64,000 bases of DNA from Cruorifilaria tuberocauda. Taxonomy: Eukaryota > Nematoda > Chromadorea > Rhabditida > Onchocercidae. The stretch spans positions 62,001-126,000 of the forward strand of contig JABVXU010000035.1 of NCBI GenBank assembly GCA_013365365.1, given 5' to 3'. Positions 25,506-39,600 of the stretch are shown piece after piece. The first letter of the stretch is position 1. Each line of letters opens with the position of its first letter. The notes below the pieces were generated by a model. The model had not been told where the DNA came from and made no database searches. It saw only the letters and a program-made list of their open reading frames with translations. Position numbers and translations under genes: made by a program.

Positions 25506-25534
25506 AGAGATAGAGAGAGAGAGAGAGAGAAAGA
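25506..25534. repeat. (GA)n microsatellite
   Basis: An almost pure GA run. Confidence 0.9.
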
Positions 25535-26742
25535 GTTATAACTTGAAAAACAATAACTTTAATAATGAAGCCAAGGATATTAGGTCAATTTTCAAAAGTA
25601 TTAAATTTCAAGAATTTTGTGAAAATCTCACAGATAACTTTTGGCTTAAATGAAATCGTAAAATATATAATACAAGACGGAACTTTATCCCACTCCAAAT
25701 ATTTCACATTTAAGAATCGGCAAATAGCCGATAGGTGGACGATTGCTATTGAGGTGAAGCTAACAGTTGTTAGCCGGCATAGATTGGTGCAATTGGCTGA
25801 TGAATAATATAGTACTACTACTCATACAATAAATTTTAATTATTGATCGAATTATCGATCGGTGGAAAGAGCTAAATTTTAGTTGAAAATTTTTTGCATG
25901 ATTTAACTTTTCATAAATACACTTCCGCTTTGCAATATTAAAAGTAGTAAATAATACTTCGCTTACTTTGATCGGTATGATCTAAGTGAATTTTATTTAA
26001 ACAAAATTGAAATTTAATTTTTAAACTTAAAATTTTTCATTTAGGCATCATCAAGTAATTTCATAGCATTGTCATAATTCTTATTTTAATTCTTCTTGAC
26101 AAAATAAATTTCATATCTGTCAAAAATTTTTGTATTTCATTTTTTTATTGAGTGTGAGATTTTCCCTAATAGCCTTTTTTATTGTAGCATAAGCGTAAGC
26201 GCTTTTTGTTGATTTATTAGCATCAATTGTTGCATTAATTAACAACACCTATCCTCAATTATATTTCTGAGTTTTTACATTCCATTGCTTAGTTTAAATT
26301 TTGTTTAACAATTTTAAATTTTATTATTCCATATGTTACTTTATTATTCCATAGGGTATTTTATTTTTATCTCGCGAAAAAATTTCATATTTTAGAATTC
26401 CTAAAAAAAATCCATAATTGTTAGGTATATTTTTACCTGAGAAAAAAGGTATTTACCCATGTTTTTGTTATTTATTGAAAGTTTTAAAACTTTGAATCAT
26501 TAAATTTCCAATCAAATTAAAATGAAAACTTCTTGCTAATCAATGCAGTAATTTGCGGAGACTAATAACTACAAAAATGATGTTAATTGATAGAAATTGA
26601 AAATCATTTCCATTTCAAATATATATTGAAAAAGTTTCTACCATGCTTGAACGGTAATTGTTGCATAATCTTGTATTGAAGGAGCTTCAAGGAATCCGTG
26701 CCTTTTCAAGGATAAATGAAATATGATGTTAACACCGCTAAT

Positions 26743-26767
26743 CAGAGAGAGAGAGAGAGAGAGAGAG
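26743..26767. repeat. (GA)n microsatellite
   Basis: A pure GA run. Confidence 0.9.
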
Positions 26768-27199
26768 GTGAAGAGAGAAAAAGAAAATGAGGACGGATAA
26801 ATAAAATGAATATGCATAATTCAGGTCAAGAAATAATACAGAAAGGATAGAATCAAGGCTTTGGATTACATTTCTTTTTCAATAGATATCTTACAAATTT
26901 GGGTCAATACAGTTCATATCATATCATACCGTTTCTTCAATTCCTTTTTATCAGTCCTTATCAGCAAAGGATTAATTTTCACATTTCATATTCATATATC
27001 TTTCTTTGCTAACTACTTACTATTTATTTGCTAACTTTTAACTATTTTATATGCTATCTCTAAATTTTGATTACTTAAGAAAAATTAAAATAATTTTTCT
27101 AATCAATAAGATCTATCTTTCGTACTAATTCATTAGTGGTACTTCTTAATATTATAAAATCATTTTGATTACTTAATATTATAAGTTGGAAATTGCTCT

Positions 27200-29180
27200 A
27201 TGAGAATTGTGGTTATCGGTGCAGGACCGACAGGCCTCGGTGTAGCTTATCGTCTTCATCAATTGCAAAACAATAACATCGATGCTGCTAAAAATGTTGA
27301 ACTAATTGTTTTGGAAAAGGTAAGCGAATCAATATGAGGAGAAAGTTTTGATCAGTATCTAAAGCTTATTAAATATCAAATCAAATCAGTAACGTTATAG
27401 CCAATTCATATTTTCCGTATCAAATCATTTTCAATCAAAAATTTTAAACTTGTTACCTAATTAAGCATTCATCGGGAAATGTCTATGTTTTGATGTGGGA
27501 TATCTAATTCTATGAAAGTTATTTTCTAGCAGACAAAAAGAAGCTGTAAGTGATAGCTTATTAATTTCTTTGTTTCTATCAATTATAGTGATAATTAGAA
27601 CAAATCCTTTCTGTAAAAATGAAGCAATCTACAAAATTAAAATGATAACAGTAATACTGAAATCAATCTGAATGATATAACAGATCATAAGGTACCTTAA
27701 ATTATAGTTTAATTCGTTTTTAAACTTTCAATAGATTGACCTCAGTAGATGGACAATTAACTTTTAACGAAGATAATAAGCAGAAGTATTCGATGGAAGC
27801 ATAAGAAGGAAACAAAGAAATTTTAATAATTGAAATTTGGAGAAAGAATGAATAAAATCAAAATACTGCCTAAATTACTATTTATTTCTCAAATTTTAAT
27901 TTACTGAAATCAAAATAAAAAAAAAAATCAAAATACAGGAGTTATCACCTGGTGGATTGAGTCGTACAGTTATGGATGAAAATGGATTTTTCTGGGATTT
28001 AGGTGGACATATCACTTTTGATCATAATTTATCATATTATAAAGAAGCAGTATGCTGGGCAACTAACGAATGGAATATTTTGACGCGAAATTGTCAGGTT
28101 TTTATTCCTTTAAATTTTAAATTTAAAATTCTAAATATATCAAAAAAAAACTTTAAATATATCATAAAACTTCTCGTCATTTTAATAATTTTATTATTTG
28201 TGTTGAAGTGGAGAATTTGTCCGGAAAACAAACGAGGATGAAATTGGATTGTTATCTCTTAACATATCAAAGTGGAATTAGTGTCATAATGATATTTTGA
28301 AATGGTTCTTGATGATAATGATAAAATTACAATGATAACGATTTTTTTGTTAGGTTGATATCAGTTATATGTTCAACGAGAAGGGTTTACATCTTGTACC
28401 ATATCCAGTACAATATGCGGTGCCACGGTTTCCAGCGAACATCAAAAACAGGTGTTTGGAGGATTTGCAAGAGCGATGTAAAAAACCAAAGGTGAATTCT
28501 GACATTTGATGAGTGTGGAATTTCAGTTATTTCATTTTCAATCTCGGGATATTATTCATTAAAATTTCACTCGGTAAAATGCATTCTTTTATTAGCAATA
28601 CAAATTCCACTTCCAAAAACTGAATTCAGATAAGCAAATGGTTTCCTGAGGAAAAGGTAACTTCAGATATCAATCCATTACTTACATGTCTTTATGCTAG
28701 TGAGATTCTGAACCCGAGTTAAACAGTGAAGTCTTCGAAAGTAAAACCGCCGTTACCTTCACTTCTCACATATGTAAGTGTGTCTTGTCAATCTTACGAT
28801 CTGATAACTCTGTGTATCTCTTCTAGGAATCAAATCCGCCAAAAAATTTTGCAGAATGGATTAACGAGAATTTCGGACCAACACTGAAGAGTTACTTCTT
28901 CAACCAGTATACTCAAAAGGTTTCTTTACAAGTGTCTCTGAACTGACCAATTAAGGTAGCAGTGATCATTGAGTAAATTGAAATGACAAGATGACAGATT
29001 TAATTAAATGCAAACTTAGCCCTGTTAACTGAATAAATATTGAAGGTATGGACGGTGAAACCGGAAGAAATGAATGCGACTTGGGTAGGAACACGGGTTG
29101 CCAAGATACCTTATGAAAAATTGGAGGAGCTTTGTACTATCAATGAAAAACATTTGCAAGTATCAATCGGTTTTTTTTAA
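27200..29180 (+). CDS. glf-1: UDP-galactopyranose mutase, N-terminal half only
   Basis: Five phase-0 exons: 27200-27319, 27939-28097, 28354-28491, 28827-28919 and 29046-29159, or read through to the TAA at 29178-29180. Seen: MRIVVIGAGPTGLGVAYRL is the FAD-binding dinucleotide fold (G-x-G-x-x-G). LSPGGLSRT and FFWDLGGHITFDH are the flavin-contact motifs of eukaryotic UGM. VPYPVQYAVPRFP, PKNFAEWI, YFFNQYTQKVWTVKPEEMNA and WVGTRVAKIP follow in the same order as in fungal UGM. Known: UGM converts UDP-galactopyranose to UDP-galactofuranose for surface glycans, and nematodes have it while mammals do not. Odd: the model has about 230 residues, whereas eukaryotic UGM has about 500. The GGTGxIW region, later substrate-binding arginines and C-terminal FAD motif are absent from the window. 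The acceptor before 29046 (TTGAAG) is weak. The gene is either truncated or interrupted by a breakpoint or misassembly. Confidence 0.88.
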
Positions 29181-30678
29181 TTGTCGTGGAAGTTTTTAAA
29201 ATGAGTAATTTGTGATTATTTCTGTGGAAGATCAATGATAATATTTTGGTAACTATAACTTAGTAGACTTAGATCTCCTTTTGATTATTCAGGTTTCAAA
29301 CTTTAGATGGGAAAAACTGATGGAATTTCAGTTCAGGAGAATTTAGCTGATAAGATCGATTCGTTTGGATCGATAATTAGATTGCTTCTTTGGAATACAA
29401 ATTAATGCTGTATAATATATATTCGCCTTGTTGAGAGATATTATAAACAAGAAGTCGTCTAGCGATGCAAGAGATTGTTGAGGAATTTGAGAAGTTTGAG
29501 CTTGAATTGAGTTGAGTCGTTGGTCGGGCACCAATAATTTGTTGTGGATGAAGTTTGTTTCAGTTGAGATTTTTGGGTTTAGCATGAAGCATCTATTCAG
29601 TAGGAGATTCGTTTGCAGCATGAAAAACCTGCAGAATAACCGCCCCGCCAATCAACAGTGGTCCTCCCCTGCTCAACCAAGGAGGACGGGGGTTTTTACT
29701 AGGATGAGAATATCAGTAGATGCGATGGATAGGGATGCATGAGAATATGGCATCATAACATAGCCATGATTGTAACAGCCTATTCTTATCACTAAGCAAA
29801 GATAGTGATAAGAAGCATGCAGATCATACCGATGATAATCCACCGGAAATATTACAACAATGCCATAAATGTCTTGTGTCAAATAGCACGCCAGAAAGAG
29901 ACACAACAAAGTCATACCTTGCTCTCATGTTGCCCTAATCTTCATAAAATATAAAGATTGGAAATAAACATTTATATTTGAAATATAATCTCGATAAAAT
30001 TCTCGACAATAGTTATTTGTCATTTAATTGAGCTTATTTTTAATCTTAATTTAATGATAGCAGAAATTGCGAAAGATTATTTGATAGAAATTTATTTTGT
30101 TTTTTTCCAAATGCATAAAAAAGAGAAAATTCGATGTATTATAAGACTTTATTTATATAAGTATTGAAAACAATTTATAATTCCTATTTCTAATATTTTT
30201 GATTGACTAATATGATTAATTAATGAGGTTACTGAAAATCGCGTTTATTCAAAGAGGGGTATTTTATTAATCATACAACTTTGTTTTGAATATATTGGAT
30301 AAACATTTTTTTGCTAACAAATAAAAGAGAGAAATTAAAATTTACGCTTCATAAAAAGAATAATATATTCAAGTTTATTAAATGTAATATTTCCGAGCGA
30401 AGTTTTTAATAACAATCCTTGCAAGATTTTCTGATAGCTTAAATATTTGAGCATAATTTAATTAATCGGCTATTTTATATCTTTTAAATAGTAATTTTGA
30501 TTCTTTTGAGTAATATTTTGTTTACAAATAGAGTCTTGAAATATGCGATTTAATTAAGTTTATAATTGAGCAACATTTAATTAACGAAAATTGGAAGTGT
30601 TAATAAAGGAAATGTGAGTATAAGTATTTGGCCGTATAATCACTGTATAATCACAACTAATTGTAATTGTATTTCTAG
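29181..30678. other. Putative breakpoint or join between truncated UGM and headless titin-like gene
   Basis: The missing second half of UGM and the missing upstream exons of the kinase gene should both fall here, and neither is present. Translation of all frames gives no UGM C-terminal motif and no Ig or Fn3 signature. The segment contains a GC-rich island (29638-29695) and overlapping open frames at 29343-29915 on both strands without recognisable similarity. Confidence 0.6.
29638..29695. repeat. GC-rich inverted repeat island
   Basis: GTCCTCC (29661-29667) and GGAGGAC (29681-29687) are exact complements around a 13-nt loop. Outside them, AACCGCCCCG (29638-29647) is largely complementary to CGGGGGTTT (29687-29695). 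The block is far more GC-rich than anything nearby. Confidence 0.65.
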
Positions 30679-33600
30679 TATATACTTTGTGAAAAGATCG
30701 GTGTAGGAGCTTATGGTACTGTTTACCGGGTAGTCGAACGAGCGACCGGTAAGGATTGGATAGCAAAATTGATGAAGATATCTGGTGATATGAAGAAGGA
30801 AATAATAATGCATGAGGTTGAGATGATGAATGAACTGAATCATGAGAAACTTCTCAACCTTCATGAAGTATTTGATTTGGGCAATGAAATGTACTTGATC
30901 GAAGAATTGTTAGTGATTTTTCATTGAATCGATAGTGATAATGACATTAATCAAGAATTTAGAAAGTCTTTAGATTTCTTACTAATTATGACACAATGTA
31001 AGCTTTTATACATGAGCTTATTGAAATCAGAATTGATAAGTTATAAATAGAAATTTTAAATGTTGTTTATTCGGAAAGAAAGATTATTAGATGATGAAAA
31101 TGGAAAACTTGCTGTAAATAAACTCAATTTTCTTTTGGTTTAATTTCATTAGTATATGCATTGCTAATAATTCTCTTTCAAAGACGAAAGAAAACATCGA
31201 ATTGTATATTTTTAAAGTATGAGCACTTTTCTGATTAGAGATGATATTTGGAAGAAAAAAATTCTTTATCTTAGAATTTAAAAACTTAATTATTCGTTAC
31301 TTCTGAATTTTAATTTTGACAAAAAATACAAAAAAATATTTCAGCGTGTCTGGTGGTGATCTTTATGATAAAATGATCACTGATAAAACATTAATGTCAG
31401 AAGATGAAGCACGCACTGTCATTCGGCAAGTCCTTCAGGGCGTTCAACACATTCATAATAAAAATATCATACATTTTGATTTAAAGGTTTATTACTTTTA
31501 TTTTATTGAATTTCTTATATTTCTCTATTATCATGATCAATCTTACCCATTTATATTTGATAATTATATATATATTTGAAGTTCCATTTTAAAATATCGT
31601 ATAAAAATATCAATTAAACATTCTATTATTATTACTAACTTTAATTTACTTGTTCATTACATTAGTAATATTCAGTGTTATGAATAATCACGATATTTCA
31701 TTGTTTTAGCCTGAGAACATAATGTTCACTTCAAATACAAGCAATGATATTAAAATAATTGATTTCGGTCTGGCACAGAAATTGAACTGTAGTGAAAGCA
31801 CAACATTATTATTCTCTACAGCGGAATTTTGCTCTCCAGAAATAATTAATATGGAACCAGTTGGCTTGAGTGCTGATATGTGGTCTGTTGGTGTGATTAC
31901 TTATGCACTGTAAGTTTTGTTTAGCAATAATTCTTTTACAGTATTCGAGATCAAATATTAGCTTTGTCAAGTAAAGATTGAAAATTCTGTTCGTATTCAA
32001 CAGTGCTCGGAAAGATTATAACTTTTGTTTTCGTCATAATTCAGTTTTCAAATAGTGATAGGCAAATGTGATTTTCGTTTTGAATATTGGAACTCTCATA
32101 ATATGTTTTCTTAGATTATCCGGTGCATCACCGTTTATCGGAACAACAAATCAGGAAACGATGACTAATGTCTCATCTGGTAATTGGCAGTTTAAAAATT
32201 TAGCGGTTTGGGATAAGGTTTCCGATCTTGCTAAAGATTTCATTACTAAATTAATCGTGAAAAACAAAGAAAAACGTATGGCAGTGGCCGAAGCACTTGC
32301 ACATCCATGGATAACAACGGAAGAATTAGAAAAGAAACGTGGAAAAATACCTGTAACTCCAAAAGGAGATTCTTTAATCCGGAAACATTCGAGTGACGTG
32401 CTGCTACCAATTGGAAAGATTGCCCAAACTGGTGCCATTTTCCAACACAAATTTGAAGGTGTGTTCGAGAAAGATATTAAGTTTGAAACGAATATTCCGC
32501 CACGATTACTGAAATGCTTAGAAGATGTTGTGGCAAATGTTGGTGATCTGACTGCTTCCTTAATCTGCGAGATCGAAGGGTTACCACAACCAGCGATTAA
32601 ATGGTTAAAAGATGGCAAGGAAATCCACATAGATGGTAGCAAATATGAAGCGCAATTCGAAGGTCGTTTTGTCAAACTGAATGTAAAAAATATTGTTAAA
32701 GCGGATTCTGGGATCTATTCGATAATTGCTCGAAATGAGCTAGGTGCTGTCAAAAATGAAACTAGAATCTTTATAGGAAAGACAAAGGAAGAAAAGAAGG
32801 AAAAAATAAAGAAAGTAGTTCCTAAGGAAATAATTGAGAAAAAAGAAGCGAAGAAAGCGATAACACCTTTTGAGTTTCAACCTAAACTTGTTGATATCAG
32901 TTCAAAAACTGGCGATTCAATATTACTTTCTGTTGCGATAAATTCGTATCCTGAATCGGAAGTTCAGTGGTTCAAGAATGATGAAGCAATTGATATCAAT
33001 AATCCAAGATTCACCATTGAAAAAGACAACGGTCTTCATAATTTGAAAATAATATCATGCGATATTACCGATTCTACAAAATGGAAAGTTCTAGCACGAA
33101 ATGCCGCCGTTGGTCAGTGTGAAAGTGAATGTAATATTACTGTAATAGAGGTACCAGATAATTTTGAAGAAGATTTGAAAGAGGACCAAATATCGAAAAC
33201 GCCGAAATTCATTGAGAAAATGCAAGATGTAAAGATAAAAAATGAAGGTGACATGGTAACACTGAAATGCAAGATTAGTGGTGAACCGGAACCTGATGTT
33301 CACTGGTTACTGAATGGTAAAGCCATTGCGGATGGTCGAATTCGCATTCATAAGTCTCATGACGGCATTTGCGTATTGGAGATTGTTCACCTTACAACAG
33401 AACTTTGCGGTATTTATACCGCAGTTGCACATAATATCCACGGTGATGCTCACGCTGATGCTGAAGTAACGCTTGACGCTATCGGTAAGTTTATCAAGAA
33501 TTCATTATTCATGTACTCCTACATTTCTTTGATCGCTTTTAAATCATTTCAAATTCCATGCTTTTCACTTTAATTCTATTTTAATTCCAAGTACATCAAG

Positions 33601-36600
33601 AAATAGAACTGTTAGTAGATCACAGTGTCTGGAATTTCATAAGTAGTAAATTTATAAAAAAATATGTAAATCAACATTATTGAAGATTCGCCTGCAAAAC
33701 TGATGAGAGAACCGTATTTTGTGGTGGAACCGGTGCAAGATTTGGTCGTTGAGGAAGGTAATGACCTAAGCATTGCTTGTGATATCAATGGTGAACCTGA
33801 ACCGGAAGGTTAGAATGACTTTCATTTATTGTAATATGTATAAATATTATATTATAATTACTATTTGTGTGAGTTTTGGTTTCAATTTATAAATTGTTCC
33901 AAATCAGGACTGAAGTTTTTGAAATCATTTAGATTTTAAGTGAAATTCACATTTTTATAAGACATCTTTTTTCCCTTTTCAACTATTCTCTTTTACAGTG
34001 AATTGGTTTAAAGATCACTCATTGATCATTGGTGATCGTTTTGCAATTCAGAAGAATGGCATCAACCATCAAATTATTATATTTTCCGTTGTACCTAGTG
34101 ATGAAGGTGTTTACAGAGTTGAAGCGGAAAATAGTAGTGGGAAAATCATCGCTAATATTGTAGTGCATGTTATTCCCAAATTGTAAGTTAGAATAAATTG
34201 AATTTTCTGATTAATTTGTTTATCAAATTAGCCCATTTTAAACTCTGTGATACTTTTCGTATCATGCATGCAAAACCGTAATAGAATAATTTCTTTCAGA
34301 AAACAGAAAGTCGCTAAGGAAGAAGTTGATCTATCACAGATATTTAGTGTTCCAGTTGGTCAACCATATGCTACACAAATTACAAACAGTAGTCTATTAT
34401 TGAAGTGGACAGCACCTGAAGATTCAAATAATGAATATGTTGTTGAACGGAAAAGGTAATTTTGAACCTTAAAATTGATTGAAATTCGCCACCTCTTTTA
34501 TATTTGCATTCATGGCTCATACTTCAACCATTACTATTAGGATATAACTTTTTGATTGCTTGATAAACACACAATAAATCTTTTGCAGTTTAACTCGCAA
34601 AGTTTGAAAAATAAACAAGAAATCCGAATTTCTCACTGTAAAAAATTTTTTTCCAGACCTGATGTTCAAACATGGACACAAGTAGGCACGAGTTTGAGAA
34701 CGGAGCTTTCAATAATCGATTTACAGCCCGGTACTGAGTACATATTCCGTGTTGCTGTCAAGAATAAGGTGAAGTTGGTTTCATTTAAAAATTCAACAAC
34801 AGTTGTAAATTTTTGTTTTTTTAATGTTTTTTTTATAGATGGGCCAAATAGCATATTCGCCACTATCTGCAACTATCGCAACACTTCCATTTGGAAAGAA
34901 ACCAGTTTTAAAAAATATTCCACCTGCAACATTGGTACTTAATGAGAAAGAAGATATCGAACTTAATATCGAATTCGAAGGAGAACCGGTACCATCCGTG
35001 GAATGGTTCCGAAATGGTGTCAAATTAATCGATGGTAAGAACGGCATGACAATAACTACTGTAAGCGGTAAATCCAGCAAATTGGTCATTAAAAAACCGA
35101 AAGGAAATGTTCATTCCGGATTCTACTCATGTCATATCGAGAATGTAGCCGGTGAAACTGTGTGCGAGATACGTATCATTGAAGAAAAGGTATGAGTAAA
35201 ATTCACTTATTAATTATACTCAGTTCGCTTACAGTTTTCGTTTGTACTGCAGAAGATACTGGTTTCTATATGTATACAACATTTAATACATTCGGTACTA
35301 ATAGTTCGCATTTGATGCTAAGTATCTCCCCTTCTATACAAACTTCATAAAAATATTAATTTCAGGTGACAGTTCTAGAATCAACTCCAAATATGTTACC
35401 CAAATTTGTGGTACCATTGACGGACAAAACAGTTTTAGCTCGTAAGGATGTTGAACTGAAATGTCGCATTCTTGGTGATCCTCAACCTCAGGTGAAATTT
35501 TCTACTGAAATTTAATATTTTGGGAGAGAATTGTAAATTTGATCATTGTTTCACCTTAATTGTTCGAATGGACTTCTTCGTTTATATAAATACCAAGCGT
35601 TCTACATATCGAGATATCACACATGTGAGTGTTAGTCTTGATGCTGTATTATTTATTTGTATTTGGTTCATTTGAAATTCGTGCTTCAAGTTTTCTTTTT
35701 AACTAAAAAAAATAAAATGCATTTGCAGATTACGTGGATGAAAGATGGCGTTATAATTAATGCAAATCGCCGGCAAAAGTTTAAATTCACTGATGACGGC
35801 TGGTGTTCGCTTACAGTTTTTAGTTGTACTGCAGAAGATACTGGTTTCTACATGTGTACAGCATCTAATACATTCGGTACTAATAGTTCGCATTTGATGC
35901 TAACTGTCGCAGAATTCGCTGGCCCAGATTCACATTTGGTGACAGCGGAAAATAAAGAAACACAGTATTGCAAACCAAGGTTTACTCGTGTACCGGGTAC
36001 AGTGGTCGAAACTACCGAAGGATCTAAGGTCGGTTTTTGTAAAATTCTATCTGAAATAAAATTAAAAACTCTTTCAAAGCTAACGATTTAATTTTAGGTA
36101 AAACTAATAAGTCGTGCTGTTGGCATGCCTAAACCACTTGTCAAATGGTTTAAAGATGGAAAAGAGGTATGGAAGTTTTCTTGAAATCTGCTCACCATTC
36201 TTAATGTTTTTTTGCTTCTCAGTAGTGTTTCGAGGTAATTATCAATTAAATAGGATATTAGAAAGATGTTTAGAAGCTGTTTTTTAATCATCGATTTATG
36301 GATAATATGACAATTCTTTCGAAATAGCAACGAACTTGTATAATAATTGACTTCTGATGAGTAATTTACTTAGTGGGACTCCTTCAAAATTTCCCCTACT
36401 TTGTTATTCTTTTAATATTGAAATTACAAAATATTCTTTATTTAAGGAATCGATAAAATTAGTTGAGTAAAACTGAAGAATCTTTATTTAAACTGTAATA
36501 TTTATCAAAAATACTCTTTGTTCCTTTACTGTTAATTACTTTCCAAATTGTCTGACTTAATAATGGAATAAGTTAAATTAATTATGTCCCAGGCTAGTTA

Positions 36601-39600
36601 AATTAATTTATTATCCATTTCTATAACAACCAAGAAATTGATCAATATTTATCAAAAATTGCGGTTAATTTCACGGTATAACTTTAATTTCACCCTTCGC
36701 TATAATAGACAAATAAGTATAAGATAAGTTAATTGATCAATATTAACAATTGATAGCAACTTTTTATCATCAGATTAATTGTTACAGATTACAAAAGTGA
36801 ACCGTGCATATGAAATATTATTAACTGGCGAAGGTGAATCGGTAATTCTCGTAGAATACGCTGTTATGAAAACAGCTGGTACATTTAAATGTGTAGCTGA
36901 AAATTCCGAAGGCTCGATAAGTTTCGAAACGCAACTTATTGTACATCGTAAGTATTTGCTTCTTCATACATCATTGGGCAATGTCTTTTATCCCTCAATC
37001 GAATTTTCGTTGAATGAAAATTTTTAAGAAACTCAAAACGAAACTTTTTATCAGTTAATTTCCAATCATTTATATATTTTTGGATCTATTTTATAGAAAA
37101 ATTTTAGCTCTTCAACTCAAACAGCATCAAGAAAAACAGGCACCGATCTTTACGACGCATTTGACAGATATTGGTGTTGCTTATGGACATTCTGTTATGC
37201 TAAAATGTTGCGTTATGGGTATTCCTGAACCTCAACTTAAGGTACCAACCATATTTTTTTCTAATATGAACCAAAATTGGCTTTAAGAAAACTATTTTAA
37301 CAAACTCAGCTTAAGATATCACACATAGGCTCATGACGCATTTTGCTTGTAAAATATTTAATTTGGCACAATCTAATAAGAAAGTGATTATTAAGAATGA
37401 AGACGAGATAGATGTATTTTTTTCATTTTTAAACATTTTCCTTTTCCTTTTAACATTTAAATTCAATTTTTCAGTTACTTTCTGAATGTGAATTGATTGA
37501 GTATAGGAGTTGGAATAATTTTGATAACAAAAAATATACGAAAATGCTGAAATTTAAGAAAATAAAATGAACAACTACAACTTGCTCTATTCAATGATCT
37601 AATTATTAAAGTTAAATGAACTCTCAACAAATTATCCTAAGTTGTTTTTTTGAATTCAAAAGATATAATTTTAGTGGATTTTTATCAATGATGCGCAGCA
37701 AACAAGCGTGCTGCGTACAACTGCAAATTCCGCTTGGACAGAATATCGGGAGGGTAATAACTGTGAAATGAAGACGGAAAATGTAGTAAAAACACAGCAA
37801 GGCACCTATCAATGTGTTGCAAGCAATGAACATGGAAGAACAATGACTCAATGCTATTTATTAGTTGGAGGTATCAATCTTACTTTCATTTCTTTCAAAT
37901 CATTTAAAAAATATCACCTCTTTAAATTATTAAGATGTGTTCTGTATTAGTATAGAAATAGTGTGAAGAGTCGAGAAAAATGCACGTATAATAAATTTTG
38001 TATTAAATTGAAATGTGAAAAATGGGTAATTTTATCGGTTAAAATTACATTCCAAACGAGAAAAGTATTTTTTCAATTTAAATTTCGATATGAATTCTGA
38101 TAATTTAATTCTAATATAAAACTCTTGTAATTGTAATTGAAGCTTAAGTTCCAACGGCAGAATTTAATACATAACAGATGATATGGAAGAAAATCGGATA
38201 AATAAAATTAGAAATTGATAATACCGGGAAATTTTCACAATTTACAGTCTTTAAAGAATTATTTTTTTCATGCAATTGTCGATGACTAAGCTTTTTCATA
38301 TCATGTAATTTTAATTTAGATAACTTACTTTCTCTAATTTTTTTTCAAACCGCAGTTTTAGCAATTTAATTATAGTTATTTTCAATTATTTAAAAAAATT
38401 CAGTATATCTCTCCATACTTTTTTTGTTCTTTTCTTGATTTTTTCAAATTTCAATCTGATTTTCACGATAAAAAACTAATAAAAATAATTGATAAATATA
38501 TCTGTAGTAAAATTTTCGATTACTTACAGCTAAATTATTTTCCTCTCGAATCAATATTTTTTATTTCTGTCGATTGCAGTCATCTAACAGTGATTTAATG
38601 TTTCAGAACCATTCGATCAACCAGCTGGACCACCACGCTTCCTGAAATGTTTGCGTGATATATGGGCACTATTGGGTAATGATGTTGAATTTGAAGTTGA
38701 AGTGAGTGGTTATCCATTACCGGAATTGATTTGGTATCATTCGGATGAGAAAGTCCTTGAAGAAGATAATATTCAGGTACTGATTTGTTAAATTGTTCAG
38801 AATTCCATCTTTATTTAAATGACTAATTTCGACTGCCGTTTTGCTTCAAACATTGCAAATTACTTTAACTATCAGTTTGATTTTCATGATAACTGTAATA
38901 AAAGGTTTGCATCAATTCAAATTATATGTAAGTGATAACAATTTAAGCCAAAAGTTATCTTTTTTATAGATTTTATATATCACTCCAACTAAATGCCAAC
39001 TGAAAATAACAAGTCTAAGCGTACAACATCTCGGTACCTATTCAGTTGAGGCTTCAAATGTGCATGGTATCATCCGGACAACTGCATCATTGAATGTTGG
39101 GAAAAAACGTTCCGAAACAGAACCACCAAAATTCATTGAAGGTTTTTTTGTTTTTGGATTTCTCTCTTTTAAATTTAAAAATTTACAGAAATCGAGTTAG
39201 AATGCAAAATGTTCTCAAAGATATTCATATTTTGATCGATCTTTTTCAGACGCCATGGAAAAATTCAAAGTAAATTTCTTACAAGATCAGTCATCGGAGA
39301 AACAAGAACTTCTTGTGCCTGGAATGAATAGAGTAAATTTTCACTCGCTTAAAATCACTAATATTAATTTTTTAACGCAAGTACATTTTTGTACTTCACT
39401 ATCAGTGATTTTTTTGGTTCAGCTATCATTAGTTATCAGTTTGTATTATAATTTATATCACAACGAAAAAGTTGACTATTTTGCGTTTCACCGTTGACTA
39501 ACTTCAAGACATATTCAGTATTCGAAAGATCAAGCAGTATTTAGCAGAATAAGGATTTTAGTATCATAGAAAGTCTTTAATTTTCTCGTCAAGCTAAAGT

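Larger units (their letters stand above)
25453..27199. other. Intergenic sequence upstream of the UGM gene
   Basis: GA microsatellites lie at 25506-25534 and 26743-26767. An 80-codon frame at 25565-25807 is partly codon-like at its end, but both strands are open there and I do not call it. The promoter of the UGM gene should lie at the right end, but no element is distinctive. Confidence 0.45.
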
